A stretch of 64,000 nt of DNA from Rosa chinensis (taxonomy: Eukaryota > Streptophyta > Magnoliopsida > Rosales > Rosaceae): contig NC_037088.1 of NCBI RefSeq assembly GCF_002994745.2, positions 45,562,911 through 45,626,910 on the forward strand. The letters are read 5' to 3'. The notes beneath the pieces are model-generated. The model saw nothing but the letters and a program-made list of their open reading frames with translations. It had not been told where the DNA came from and did not search any database. Positions within the stretch are counted from its first letter, which is position 1; every line of letters begins with the position of its first letter. The position numbers were made by a program, and so were the translations under genes. Positions 1-11,681 of this stretch are shown one piece after another.

Positions 1-1440
1 TTATGTCGACTGCCGCAGGATAATCAAAACAAGAGTCAATCACCACTAAAAAGTCAAGACATAGGCAACCATATTGCCGCTGCATGGTTTGTTGACTGTA
101 GGAATCAAATTTCTATTTGGCACTTTTTTCAACCTAATGACGATCTTTAAAGTGATCCTTGTCAAGCTGGACGTTCTAAGCTCCAGCTTTGGGGAGGAAC
201 AATGAAAGAAATTTATTGCAATTAAGAAGGTAGACTATCGAAATACCTCGTATGCCTATTTAAATCCTCCAAGATGGAGAGCATAAAATCAGATAAGTGA
301 GATGCTTCCTCTCATAATTTGTCAAGTCTCATTCCACAATATGGGATACTTAGTTTCCACCATTCAAAACTGAGTAAGCTTTTTCAGATGCCCTCAATCT
401 AATGAATGAATTCCACGGACAACCATAAGAAAACGTATAAATTAGACAGTATAAGGCTTGAAATCATATAAACAAGCACCCATCTACCAGCTACAGACAA
501 CTTAGCAGACGCACTACTACACATAATAAATAAAACCATCAACTTAAAATCTATGATAGACTTAATACATGAGCTACATACAATCTATATAACGCACACA
601 ATCATAGACGGAATTTAACATTGCAGAACTATAACATATATTAAGGTAATGAAACCACTATATGTTAAAACTGTTTTAGCTTACCAATTTGACGCCAAGT
701 GCATGAGACAGTACTAATTTGAACAAGATCCTTTGGATTGTCCAAACAAGTTAGGACCTTCACCGACATGTCAGGTTCAAGCCCGTTCAACCAATCCATA
801 CATGGAGCCGTATGAATGAACTCCAACATAAAATAAACAAAACCCGGATGCCTTTCTCAGCCTCTTAAGACCTGAATCCACATTGTAACAAACCATTCAG
901 CCCAGTTCACAATGATCATTGAAAAAAATTAAAAACTAAACCAATTTTACATAATGCAAAACCTTCCATCCCAAAACCACTAAAGCCTATTAAAGATTAC
1001 CAATTTGATAAAAAACAAAATCAAATTGATCACATTCCCGACATGCATGGCATCAAAACCCACATCAATTACTCTTCTCCAGGTCGATGATGAGCATCAT
1101 GATTATCTAAAATTAAAACCACAATTGAATTTCGAGATTATCTATAGCCTAACGAAACGTTTCGAATCGAAAGAATTATGCATCAAAATTGGAAATTTAT
1201 GAATCCAAACAAAACAACACAAATACGAATCGTATCAAAAAATTGGAGAGAACCATCTAGAAGAGAAAAGGCGGAAACTTTAAACGCAGAGAAGATTGGG
1301 ATTGGAAGAAAGCATCAAACTCTACCTTTTTTGGGGGGAGAAGAAGAAAAAAAGGGTAGGTGTGTGTGAAAGAGGCAAACCCTAGAGAGAGAATAAAGAA
1401 TGGAGAGAGATGGGGGGAGAAGGTTTGTTAGTGATAAGCG
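1..1440 (-). other. Possible leader and first introns of a minus-strand gene that lies off the left edge
   Basis: No convincing coding exon is visible. Read on the minus strand, 1250-1440 is pyrimidine-rich and resembles a plant 5' leader. Near the left edge a good acceptor (minus strand, ending in CTACAG near 111) is followed by an ATG at 85-83 that stays open to position 1. The rest is AT-rich and intron-like. This is inference from composition and one splice-like site; it could equally be unremarkable intergenic DNA. Confidence 0.22.
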
Positions 1441-1787
1441 TAACAGATAAATGGCGGTTGGCGTGTACCATCAAGGTTAGTGCCCACTGGAGTATCTGAG
1501 ACGTGCCTGATTTGGTAATTTCATATTTTTCTAATTTATGATCTATTTTTGCATGAAGATCTTTTGTTCATTTTTTTATTCAAAAGGTGAAAAAAAAAAT
1601 TGGGTGCTTACTACAGGTGAATTCCGCTGGCAATGCTTTGTCAGTTTGTCCTTATTTTTTTTTTTTTTGAAAGGATGCTTTGTCCTTATTTAGGCCACTG
1701 GAGATCGTGAAAACTGATTGGTCAAACGAAAGTTATGTGCGTTGTCTCTAATCAATTTTTTACCAACAGAAAGAACCCAAAAAGTCT

Positions 1788-2402
1788 TAGGGCTGCCACT
1801 TGGTTTGATAATTATCAAACTGACTGAATACCAACTGATGTTTTAGGTTTGGTAAACCGACTTTTTGGTAACCGAGACCGATAAAACCGAAATAAAAAAT
1901 TACCGAAAAAGTTGGTTTGGTTTTGATAAATACCGAATCTACCGATTATCTAAATATTAGATTTATATACTACAGTTTTCAATACACATACATGTATATT
2001 AAGAAATAAACATAAAAACTTTTATAATATTATGAACATTACTACATTAATAGTATATATATTTTAAGTAACCTAGTCAACGATGGTTAAATAACCTAGT
2101 GTTATTGAAAATTGCTAAAACTTGATGTCATATATACAAAAGAAAGCTATAATTAGTAGATGATTACAAAGTTTATGACTATAAAATTCAAAAACCTAGT
2201 TTTGTTCATTCTAATTTATATTATAAAGAATTAGTTGTTCTAAAGTTGGTAATACCGAAAACCGAAATACCGAATTTGGTAAAAATAATTAACAACTGAA
2301 AATTTTGGTTGGTAATTGATAGCTCAGTTTTGAAACCGAAAGCTTTGGTTTTGAAGTTGGTAATACCTATAACAGTTTCGAATCGACCGAGTGACAGTCC
2401 TA
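1788..2402. mobile_element. hAT-type non-autonomous element, old copy
   Basis: The ends are imperfect inverted repeats: the left starts TAGGGCTGCCACTTGG and the right, reversed, reads TAGGACTGTCACTCGG. Just inside both ends are many short repeats built on ACCGAAA, with gtttggt as the complement, as is usual for subterminal repeats of non-autonomous hAT elements. The centre is AT-rich without coding sequence. I could not find a clean 8-bp target duplication, so this copy is probably old or its exact edges are off by a few bases. Confidence 0.6.
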
Positions 2403-2644
2403 AGTAAAATTCTTGGAATTCAATTCAAATCTACGAAGAATTCAAGTCCAGATTTTCTAGTCCGGTTTTCCAGATTTTCTAGTATACTTTCTGGTCCAGA
2501 TTTTCCACTATAATTCACTTTTTTTTTTTTAAACAAAATTCATTTTTCATGGTGAAGATTGAAGAACAAGAACTTGTATATGTCTTCACAATCAAGGAAA
2601 AAAAATAGGTGTCGGTGAGCAGTTGATAAATTATAATTCTAACA

Positions 2645-2800
2645 TTGTAAAGGTCTTCTCATTGGCATGGGTAAGAGTGGGGTGGGTTAAGGGCATAAAA
2701 AAAAATAAAAAATAAAAAAAGTCATCAGTTTGATTCTCACTGACAAATGTGGGGTGGGCTCAAGATTTTAAAAAAAAAGAAAAAAAGAAAAAAAAGGAAT
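2645..2800 (+). repeat. SINE-like tail fragments
   Basis: Two similar pieces, each with GGGGTGGG followed by a short stretch and an A-rich run, lie one after the other. The second carries AGTTTGATTCTC, close to a tRNA-type box B. These look like overlapping SINE fragments, but no target duplication is visible and the call is weak. Confidence 0.3.
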
Positions 2801-2807
2801 TTGTGCC

Positions 2808-3788
2808 TTTTCCGTTGCCTTCTGATTCATCCATTACTGCCGAGGGTACCTGGCTTGCGCGTTGCATTGTTGCTCCTTTTGATGGTGATGGTGTGAATGG
2901 CGCTGGCCTCTATTGGACATGATTTGCTGGTTCGATGGTGGCTATGGCGTTTGCCGGTAGATTAGCTAAAGATAAGGCTAGCTTTCAGCCTTCATTTAGG
3001 GGCGACGACATCTCCTGCGTAGGGATGACAAAAATCCCCAGCGGGATTGAGCTCCATTGGATACCCGCCCCTAATGGGGGGAGAATTAGGGGACAAATGG
3101 GGAATGGGGATGGGGATCCCCAATTCCAGCTATCTAAGATTGGGGCTGGGGCGGAGATAGTATTGTGATCTCCATCCCCAAACCCGCCCCAATAATATAT
3201 ACATATATTTAACTTATATATATTTTAATTTATTGTTTATAATATAAATCACAAATATATACATTTATTAACAGCTACACTTTTATTTTCATGATGTTTT
3301 GACTTTTGCACTCACTGAATTATGGTTTATGAATTTAATCATATTTTAAATTTATTTGTTGTAGATATTGATTTTAAAAAAAGCAATATGAGAAAAAATT
3401 ATTTTATTTATTAAATTCTTATTGGGGATTTGGGGCAAGTTTGGAGGCTTAGTCTCCAGTAGGGATAGGGACGAGGAATCCCCAATATATTTTTATTGGG
3501 GATTGGGGCGGGTATGGGGGTAGAGAATGACCCCGGGGATGGGGATGGGGATGGTATTCTGATCCCCATCCCCAACCGGCCCCATTGCCATCCCTACTCT
3601 TGCGGTGGTGGTGTAGTGATAGCGTTGAGCGCCTGTTGGATACGGCAAGCGATGCAGGTGCTCGGTTGCATTGATAATCCTGGTGCGTCCGATGGTGTTG
3701 TCTATGGTGGAGGCAGCATGATTTTCGTCGGCAGTCGGGAGGTAACCTTGGTGGAGGCTGCTAGGGTTTCTCCAATCTCAATAAAACT
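2808..3788 (+). mobile_element. Retroposon fragment, copy 1 (interrupted by a hAT MITE)
   Basis: Bases 2808-3019 and 3605-3788 together match 4097-4490, roughly nine bases in ten by eye. The copy lacks the poly(A) tail seen in copy 2. Nothing in it is clearly coding. The match to copy 2 matters because it gives the sequence of the empty site into which the 3020-3596 element inserted. The family is unassigned; a LINE-derived sequence is my best guess. Confidence 0.45.
3020..3596. mobile_element. hAT-type MITE with 8-bp target duplication
   Basis: The element is 577 bp. Its inverted ends are TAGGGATGACAA and, reversed from the right, TAGGGATGGCAA. It is flanked by CTCCTGCG (3012-3019) and CTCTTGCG (3597-3604), an 8-bp target duplication with one mismatch, the length expected for hAT transposases. 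Copy 2 of the host repeat (near 4309-4316) has the empty site with a single CTCCTGCG, which confirms both edges. Subterminal zones are dense in GGGGAT and its complement. There is no transposase, so it must have moved in trans. Confidence 0.9.
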
Positions 3789-4096
3789 CTACACCTGAAA
3801 AGTGGTCAAGTTATGGAAGATATTGTTACATGTTGTCTCAATTAGTAGTGAAACCATGTTGTTATTTATAAAAACAGCCATCAAATGTGAGACCTAGCAG
3901 AGCTCTACTACGTTTGGGAGCCCCCGGCGCCTATGCACGTACCTTTCTCCATCCTTGATGGAGCACTATCCTACCGTCCTCATTGATGTCGAGTAAACCA
4001 AAGCTAACTTCTGCCATGTTTTCTTCTTCACTTTCTTCCTCTGCATCACTTGGGCTGAGCACCGATAGCTTTAGATCGCGGCTGGGATAGCAACTG

Positions 4097-4856
4097 GTGC
4101 CTTTTCCTTTGCCTTCTGATTCATCCATTGCTGTCGAAGGTACATGACTTACGCGCTGCATCTTTGCTCCTTTTGATGGTAATGGTGTGAATGGCGCTGG
4201 TCTCTATTGGACGTGGTTTGCTGGTTCGACGATGGCTATGGTGTCTGCCGGTGGACTAACTGAAGATAAGGCTAGCTTTCAGCCTTCATTTGAGGGCGAC
4301 GACATCTCCTGCGGTGGTGGTGTAGTGATAGCGTTGAGCGTTCGTTGGATATGGCAAGCGATGCAGGCGCTGGGTCGCGTTGATAATTCCTGCTGCGTCC
4401 GATGGAGTTGTCTATGGTGGAGGTAGCATGATTTTCGCCAGCAGTCATGAGGTAACCTTGGTGGAGGTTGCTAGAATTTCTCCAATCTCGACTTCGGGCT
4501 CACAAGTGGTTTTGGGCCTTTTTTTTTCCTTTTTATTTGGTCATTATTCCTCTTTTGTTTAAGAGGAATATGATTATGTTTTTCTTTTTTTGAGAGAAAA
4601 GATCGCAAAGTAAAGAGAGACTCTTTTGGGCCCTAATTATTCAAGGCGTTATTTTTATTCCTCAGGACAAGAGTTTGGGCTTAATCCTAGAAGGTGAGTG
4701 TACTAGGAGATTACTAATTTGGTTTGCTCTTTTAGTTAGGGTTAACTTTATAGTAGTTTCTACATAACGGTTTTTTCTGTCGCCCCCATAGGGGGGGATC
4801 GTTTTTATACTGCTTGCTGAGCTGTATAATAGATGACCTCTTCTACTAAAAAAAAA
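4097..4856 (+). mobile_element. Retroposon copy 2 with poly(A) tail
   Basis: Bases 4097-4490 match copy 1 without interruption; a further 350 bp end in about a dozen A residues at 4845-4856. The tail suggests a plus-strand non-LTR retroposon 3' end. A minus-strand frame of 76 codons (3931-4161) overlaps the left end, rich in Glu and Ser, and may be a gene fragment carried along; I do not recognise it. Family assignment to LINEs is inference from the tail only. Confidence 0.42.
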
Positions 4857-5640
4857 AAATGTTTGTTGTTATTTAATATGGTATCGAAAATGAGTCATTC
4901 TTTATAATCACATCTTGGGTCAATGGGTTATTTAAAGAACGACTGAACCTTCATAAAAATGTGTTGGCTTTAGTAAATGAATAATGACTTGGCGCTCAAG
5001 AACTTGTGTTAGCTCCTAAATATGACACAAGTTTAAGATATGAAATTGGCTTCTTATGTTGCATATGGTTAAGTCCCATGGGATGGAGCATATTAAGATT
5101 GAAGAAAATAAAAAAATATAATTTTTTCTATACCCAAACATAACTTATAAGTGAGTGGTTTATTAACTTCACTAAAGCTTAAAAAAAAATAAAACAAATG
5201 GAGAGAGAGTTGGGCTCAGTGGCCCTGGGGTAAAGGGGGGTTTGTGAGCTACAGAGGACAGAGAAGGCTCTTACTATAACAAAAGCAGAGACAATCATCA
5301 ACCTTACACCAATGTTTTGATAAAACCCCTTGTCGGCTTGTCGCTAGTTCTCCAAGAAACAAATACAAGACAAAACTTCATAAAAGATCACTTTACAATA
5401 ATGGTGGCATATCGGATTTACATTTTTTTGTATTAGGGGTATTGTTTATCTATGTGTTTTTTTTTTTTTTTCAAATAAGGCCATAAATGTGCAGATGTGG
5501 TTATAACACTATTTATGAGGAAAAATACTCTCGCTCAATGAATCAAAGATAATCGTTACTTTATAATCGGTAAGCTTTTGTTGTCGATATGCTAACGAGT
5601 CATTTTTGCACGTGGTTTATCTATGAAAGACGGTGTGGAA
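4857..5640. other. No gene recognised
   Basis: AT-rich DNA with short homopolymer runs. I see no splice-consistent exons, no long open frame and no clear element ends. Confidence 0.5.
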
Positions 5641-5649
5641 GATGGTGTA

Positions 5650-5995
5650 GTGTTTCTTATTTTTATTGAGACTTTCAAGATTATCTGGTCTTAGAAGCCT
5701 GTGAAAGTAGAGACGTCAGCATATTGGAAAAGCTACTTTATTGCTTTTATGACATTGCTTTAACTTTCCGATATGCCACCATTATTGTAAAGCAAATGAA
5801 ATAGTCCGTATGACATTTTTTGCTACTTGGTCCATGTTCGAATACATTGGAGTAGTGGAGACTCCTGTTATTATTCAGGAGGTCCTCTTGAGGTGTATTG
5901 TAATATGAGGTTTAGGCATTATATTCCCCCTTTGTATTTATCCGTTTCATCAAAGAAGACTTGGGAGCGCACCAGCCCTTATTTAAAAAAATATA
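5650..5995 (+). mobile_element. LINE-type 3' end, copy A
   Basis: This stretch aligns with 13440-13735 and, in reverse, with 14807-15320. Shared landmarks are CATATTGG.AAAGCTA, TATGCCACCATTATTG, TTCAGGAGGTCCT and a final CAGCCCTTATTTAAAA. A shared 3' end that runs into an A-tract is typical of 5'-truncated non-LTR retrotransposons. No full-length member lies in the window. Confidence 0.6.
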
Positions 5996-6157
5996 TATGA
6001 TTACTATGGTTTTTTTATTTTTTATTTTATTTATTTATTTATTTATATCAATAGAGACGTCAATTCGTTAATAGTAAATGAGAATTACATTACAAGATAA
6101 GATGACTCGCTCAAACATTGGCTACCGAGCTATGACAATATTGAGTTATTAAAGAAA

Positions 6158-6553
6158 GGACTAAATTCTGCTTACTACCCTGTACTTTCAAGGGTTTATC
6201 AGTTCAGTCTCTGCACTTCTAATTTAATCAGAAAAGTCCTTGCACTCTCCAATTTCATCAAATCAATCTAATCCATCACCATTCCGTCAATTTTTAGGGA
6301 AAATTTCCAAACTACCCATATGCATTCACAACACTGACGCGTCGGCGGGCTGCCTAGCGATGGGTAGTTTGGGAGTTTTCTCTGTGAGAAGGTCCCACGT
6401 CAGCATTTTAACAGCGAAAATTGACAGAATAGTGACGGATTTGATTGATTTGATGAAATTGGAGTGTGCAAGGACTTTTCTGATTAAATTAGAAGTGTAG
6501 GGACTGAACTGATGAACCCTTGAAAGTACAAGGTAGTAAGTAGAATTTAATCC
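6158..6553. mobile_element. Mutator-type MITE with long terminal inverted repeats
   Basis: The left 130 bp and the right 130 bp are inverted copies, both starting GGAnTAAATTCTnCTTACTACC. The flanks are TTAAAGAAA and TAAAAGAAA, a 9-bp target duplication with one mismatch. Long inverted ends with 9-bp duplications are characteristic of Mutator-like elements. The short centre has no transposase gene. Confidence 0.75.
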
Positions 6554-7782
6554 TAAAAGAAAACTCTAGAGAAAAGCCCTAGAGCAAACTAATATAATGC
6601 AACTCTAGAATGAAGATCTAAGTAACCTAATGCTACTAAGAAAGACTCTAAACACAGTCAAGACCTTTCCCCCAATATTATTCATGTGCCCAAAAAAACA
6701 CCCTACACATAGGAGCTTTCCCCGGACTCAATGAAAAGTTAAAAAATAAATATAAAAATAAGAGGCCACAATTCACCTTTCTTTTTCTTTTTTCTTTAAT
6801 CTTGATACATGGACTTAAGCTTACTTTGCTATGATATATTGTCATAGCTACAAGTTGTATTTTCTTTTTGGGTCAACTATAGCTAGCTATATGTGAAAAA
6901 GAGGGCTTTATTTGACATTGTATAGAAGAAGTCGTTGGATACTACCAATTAGCTTTCCCAACTTATTATAGTGTGGTCAATTTTGAATGGCTTTTACAAG
7001 TGTGATTATATTATTTAACAAGAACATAGTTGCTAATGTGAGGTAGTTCATTCTACCACTGATTCTCTAAACCGACCAAAGAACTTACGGTTTACGACTA
7101 TTTTATGTTCTTGTATTTTGATCGAATCTTTAAGATGTTAGTTTTGGTTCAAGTGACTCTGATACTAGTTTAGTTTTAGAGTGTTATCGCTGAAAATAAC
7201 ATGTGACTCACACATGTAGGCCGGAGCGCTATTCAAATTGGGCAAGAGCCACTGTAAACAAATCTCTATTAACCCAATGAACACTTTAAGATCTTAAACA
7301 TGCTCACGCTCGGAGCAAAATACTTTTATTTCTTTGTAGGTATTAGGATGGGGGCAATAGCAAGAAACCAAATGCTAATGCCAAGATGATGATTGATGAG
7401 AACAGAGAATGCACATCAAAGTTAATTGGAAATACTATATTACCATGAAAAAACAAAGGGCTTTTTCATTCATTGGCTTACGAGTAGAGTACAGAAAACC
7501 AAGCTACATAACCAAGAAACAAGAAGAAAAGTGCTTTGTCAAATGAAATACATCGATTGATAGTGGACATAAGACTCACAACTCACAATACATCGAAGCA
7601 GTTTCTTCATCTGGTAAAATATAACTGCAAACAACACTCCAACATTCCTAACAAAAGGTACAATATATATACATATTCCCTCCCAAAAGAGATTGCATGC
7701 CCCTAGAACGAACCAGTAATCTCCATCGATCTCTCACTCACTGCAACTAGTACTTGCCAACTCTACCTCCTAACAAAACGAG
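6554..7782. other. Intergenic stretch and 3' flank of the F-box gene
   Basis: Mostly AT-rich without coding exons. Around 7215-7260 is a short antisense piece resembling the SINE at 43373-43568. The last few hundred bases are the likely 3' untranslated region of the F-box gene, which is transcribed leftwards. Confidence 0.4.
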
Positions 7783-8983
7783 CTAATCCTCTTTTCCTAC
7801 ACTACTAGGGCGTATCAACACAGAGTCTACACAGACACCGCCTTTGGTGTGAGTACAATCGATCTGGGTCATCGAATAATTGATCTTGATCAAAGCATGA
7901 GGATTGTCAACAACAAAGTCTCCCACATGGTAATTGACCCAGTTTCCAGGGTTGTCCAAGTAATATTCTGATACAGCCTCGTGACCATTAGAAGTTGTAA
8001 GCTCAAACTTCACTGGTTTTATGTTCCAGCCATGAACATGCTCCGAATTGCATACTCGGCGACCAAGTCTCTTGGAGGATCTGCCAAGGTGGAGCCTAAA
8101 GAAGAGGCTATATTTCCCTAATGGAAATTGAAATTCAAACTCTCCATTAACTTCAAACCACCAGGTTTGTTGGAGATAAGCCACTGTCTGAAACCTACAC
8201 AATTTAATAACACAACACATCAAGTTCTTGAATCCCCTATCATTTCAGATTTTGTGGAACACGAAAATAGTATGACCACAATAGAAACATTACATATGAA
8301 AAAGGGGCAAGGCTCGCAAACTGGGACAAAGATACACAATTGAAGCTCTTGCTGGTTTCCTGGCTCATATCAAACTCTTTAACATAAGGCCTAAAACAAT
8401 AATGAACATATCCACTATATACATACTCACCTTGATTCATCACTCGCTATGAAATTCCAATATCTTCGATCATCTATCCCTGTAATCGATAACGCCTTTG
8501 AAGAAATCGATAGATGAATACCACCCTTGGTCTTATCTAGCCAAATTTGCTTCACAAAACAAGAAAAATTCCATAACAAATTAAACTAAACTCATGTAAA
8601 TGCAAAAAAAATCCCATCTTCTCATAGGTAAACAAATAAGCAGTATAGCTTAGAGAGTAAAAAACTACCTTTGTTCCATCATCAAATGAAATAGACTTGC
8701 AAAGCGTGGTATAGATGTCCCTCTTCCCTGAATTCTTCACCATAGACTTTTCATCGAACACCTTGTCCACAATAAACCGGTAATTGGTGGGCAACTTCGA
8801 TTCCCAGATGAAATCGGCCCACGAAGCACCACGAAAAGCCCGGTTCAACCGGGCCAATTTGCAAATCTCAGGAGGGTCCATGTACATCAAAACCAACGCC
8901 ACGCAGCTCTCTGGTATATCCCCAAGCCTCGGCTGCGCATAACCCTCCGTGTCCGAAACACCCCCCGATAAATTAGCGCCCAT
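7783..8983 (-). CDS. PP2-A13: F-box protein of the PP2-A13 type (phloem protein 2-like)
   Basis: Three exons read on the minus strand: 8983-8669, 8549-8431 and 8194-7783. All introns are GT-AG and in phase, giving 281 residues with a normal TAG stop. The start MGANLSGG is chosen because that N-terminus is typical of the family; an upstream in-frame ATG at 9028 would add an atypical extension. Residues 20-70 form an F-box ([14 protein letters not shown]...[15 protein letters not shown]), the part that binds SKP1 in SCF ubiquitin ligases. The remainder is the PP2 lectin-like domain, with [37 protein letters not shown] and the closing [18 protein letters not shown]. The length equals the usual family length. 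It probably selects glycosylated or other targets for ubiquitination; its substrate cannot be read from sequence. The family is recognised with confidence; the member (A11 to A14) is less sure. Confidence 0.93.
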
Positions 8984-9599
8984 CACCCAAGTCCCAGAAC
9001 CCAAATCCGAAATTATACAAAAACACACAGAACCCCAGAATCTGTTTCCTGTCTAAACCTTAAGCTTGAATCTGAACTTGTAGATCTTCTGAGATAGGTT
9101 TAGGGACAGGAATCCCAACCCAGAACTCAGATTCAAAAACATGGGCTTTTCAAGAACCAGAAATCTGAAATATTACAATCAAATCAACACGTTGATCACT
9201 GAATCTAGTTGTAATCTGGATCCTTGTAATCTACGTGAATCTGAAAGCTCGAATTTTGAGGGGGACAAAAATAGGAAAGGCGCTAACTTTGAGGAGAAAG
9301 ATGAACGGACACGTGCGGTCGGATTCTTTACCTTCCCGCGGGTTTTTGCCCGGAGGTTAGTTTTTCTCCGGATTCTGATATGGATTTTCTGAGGCTGAGA
9401 ATGGAGGAGCAGAGCCTCTTAAACAGCGCAACCTCGTACGGAGAGAGAGAAGGAGATGGTGGAGTTGGGGGAGTGGCCGTGTGATGCACGCGCTGTGGTT
9501 TAGCGTTGACGGGGTCCGTTGTGTTTCGGACACGCTGGCGCCGGCGCGTAAGTGAGAGTTGGGTTTATGGGACAATGCCAGTTGATATTTATTTCTTAA
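8984..9599 (-). promoter_or_regulatory. 5' leader and promoter region of the F-box gene
   Basis: Upstream of the F-box start codon the minus strand reads through a leader of roughly 400 bp into GC-richer DNA at 9350-9560. I see no clear TATA box at a sensible distance, so the start of transcription is not placed. No other gene lies here. Confidence 0.4.
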
Positions 9600-9945
9600 A
9601 ATAAAATTCTTCTAGTAAATCATGGTTTGGGAAGATTGTTGATGATGGTTATGGATAAGAATGAATGGATAACGCTCCTTGTTCCTTGTGGAGGAAAAAA
9701 ATTAGTGCTCATTGTACGAACTACAAATAGAAACTGCGAATGTCGCCGACTTAAAGTCCATACACAGAAAAGCAAAACAACAACTTAGAGGGAGATTATG
9801 ATTCCATGAACGAGCGTGAGCACATTAAAAAAATGATAAATATTTCTCAGTTTGTTGGTGATAAAGTTGGTTTTCTTACAAATGTGACTTGAATAAATGT
9901 GATCAAAGAACGTTACCAATGTTCTTAAATTGTTCAAATATTTAA

Positions 9946-10230
9946 GAGAATGAAATTCACACCCTATTTTATAATCCACACTTCATGTTTTATTTTTTAA
10001 TGACTTAAATTTTTGTCTTTAATGATTTAATTTTGTCTTTTTATAAGAATTTCAATCAAAAAGGGAAATAAGAGCTCAGTACCATTTGGTTTAGTGACAT
10101 AAGTCTCCCCTTTGTAAGTGAGAGGTCGTGAGTTTGACTCACAATAGACTAGTTGTTGTATTTGATAAAAAAAAAAAAAAGGAAATAAGGAATGTAGATT
10201 GTAAAATGAGGAGTGTGAATTTCATTTCGC
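9946..10230. mobile_element. Mutator-type MITE in the left duplicate
   Basis: The 285-bp insertion has inverted ends (GAGAATGAAATTCACAC; the right end reversed reads GCGAAATGAAATTCACAC) and a perfect 9-bp target duplication AATATTTAA at 9937-9945 and 10231-10239. The right duplicate near 10920 has the empty site. There is no coding capacity. It contains a SINE. Confidence 0.85.
10073..10180 (+). mobile_element. Short tRNA-derived SINE inside the MITE
   Basis: The element is 108 bp, with box-A-like TGGTTTAGTGACATAAG and box-B-like GGTCGTGAGTTTGACTC, ending in a run of A. It is flanked by the 9-bp direct repeat GGAAATAAG (10064-10072, 10181-10189). Transcription would be by RNA polymerase III from the internal boxes, and mobility would need a LINE reverse transcriptase in trans. 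Confidence 0.8.
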
Positions 10231-11219
10231 AATATTTAACCAATAGAAGCCTTATTTTGTTAGAATACTGAGTGAAGATGATACTATAAAAGACTTGATG
10301 GCACCATCCGATCAAATGAGGATGGACATGAGTGACAAATATTGCTTCTCTTTCTTTTGCATTACTTTTAGTATGTTTCGAAGTATGTGATGTTTTGATT
10401 TTTTCAATCATTAAATTTTAGTTTTATTTTATTTTTTTTAAATATGAAAAAGTATGATAGAGCTTTCAAATTTCCGAAACTTCTACTATATATTAGAGTA
10501 TGTGATGTTTAGGTTTCTCAATCGTCAAATTTTCTTGTTCAAATTTGTAAATGTGTGATCGAGTTTTCTTGTTCATATTAGAGTAAAATTCTTCTTGTAA
10601 ATCATGGTTTGGAAAGATTGTTGATAATGGTTATGGATAAGAATGAATGGATAATGCTCCTTTTTCTTTGTCAAAAAAAAGAAGAAAAAAGTAGTGCTCA
10701 TTGTACGAACTACAAATAGAAACCGCGAATGTCGCTAACTTGGAAGTCTATATGCAAAAAAGCAAAACAACATCGTAAGGGAAATTATGACTCCATGAAC
10801 AAGCATAAACACATGAAAAAATGACAAGTATTTGTCAACTTATCAGCAATAAAGTTAGTCTTTTGACAAATGTGACTTTAATAAATGCAATTAAAGAACC
10901 AACGTTCTTAAATTGATGAAATATTTAACCAATAGAATCCCTATTTTGTTGGAATACTGAGTGAAGATGACAATGTAAAAGGCTTGATGACGCCATATGA
11001 TCAAATGAGGATAGACATGAGTGACAAATATTGCCTTTTTTTTTTTTTCCTTCTCCTTTTGCTCCAATACTTTTAGTATGTTTCAAAGTATGTGATGTTT
11101 CGAGTTTTTCAATCATTAAATATTAGTTTATTTTATTATTTTTTCAAATATGAAAAAGTATGATAGAGCTTTCAAATTTGCGAAACTTCTACTATATATT
11201 AGAGTATGTGATGTTTAAA

Positions 11220-11430
11220 TCACCGCAGGTGGTCGAGTTGGTAAGAGCCTCAAGGTGTGGAACCCCCACACCCGGGTTCAAATCCAACCGATGCTTATTG
11301 AGATTAAATCCCAATATATTCTTGATGGCCGGGGGAGGAAGTGTTCTGACAAGATCCCTCCAGCACGGATTAGTCGCCTTTGAGGACACCGTGTCTTAGG
11401 CCCCCTCTTCCATTCAAACAATTGAACTAC
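11220..11430 (+). mobile_element. tRNA-derived SINE
   Basis: The head reads as a tRNA-like sequence: GGTGGTCGAGTTGGTAAGAGC (box A zone) and GGGTTCAAATCC (perfect box B). The body (GGCCGGGGGAGGAAGTGTTCTGACAAG...) reappears at 45150-45262 without the head, as expected for a dispersed family. It is not a tRNA gene: the acceptor and anticodon stems do not close. No clean target duplication was found. Confidence 0.7.
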
Positions 11431-11681
11431 GTTGTCCAAAAAATTTTCATCTAAACCCGTAGGAAGAACCAAAGTTGATAAATAACCATATCACTTGGTC
11501 ATATAACGAGACTCTTCAACATGGGTAGATTTATTAATCTTACTTTTTTCTTAATAGAGTGGGAGATTTAATTAGAAAAAAGATGGAGAGAAAATTTTTG
11601 GAAAAAGGTTTGTCCTCCGGTCTAGTTGAAAAGAGGTGATAAAGTACTCCAAGAGTCGGTGCTGAACATGTCTCCGACAAG

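Larger units (their letters stand above)
9600..11216. repeat. Tandem duplication, about 690 bp unit
   Basis: 9600-10515 is repeated at 10583-11216. Matching landmarks are 982 bp apart in the left part (for example ATGGATAAGAATGAATGG) and 688 bp apart in the right part (for example GACATGAGTGACAAATATTG). The 294 bp difference equals exactly the inserted 285-bp MITE plus one 9-bp target duplication, so the MITE entered the left copy after the duplication. No gene is present in the unit. Confidence 0.85.

Noticed and set aside
1788..2402. A clean 8-bp target duplication for this hAT-type element
   Set aside because: The flanks AAAAGTCT and AGTAAAAT do not match; shifting the edges gives only partial similarity.
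11221..11290. A tRNA gene
   Set aside because: Boxes A and B are good, but the stems do not close and the body is a dispersed repeat also seen at 45150, so it is a SINE head.
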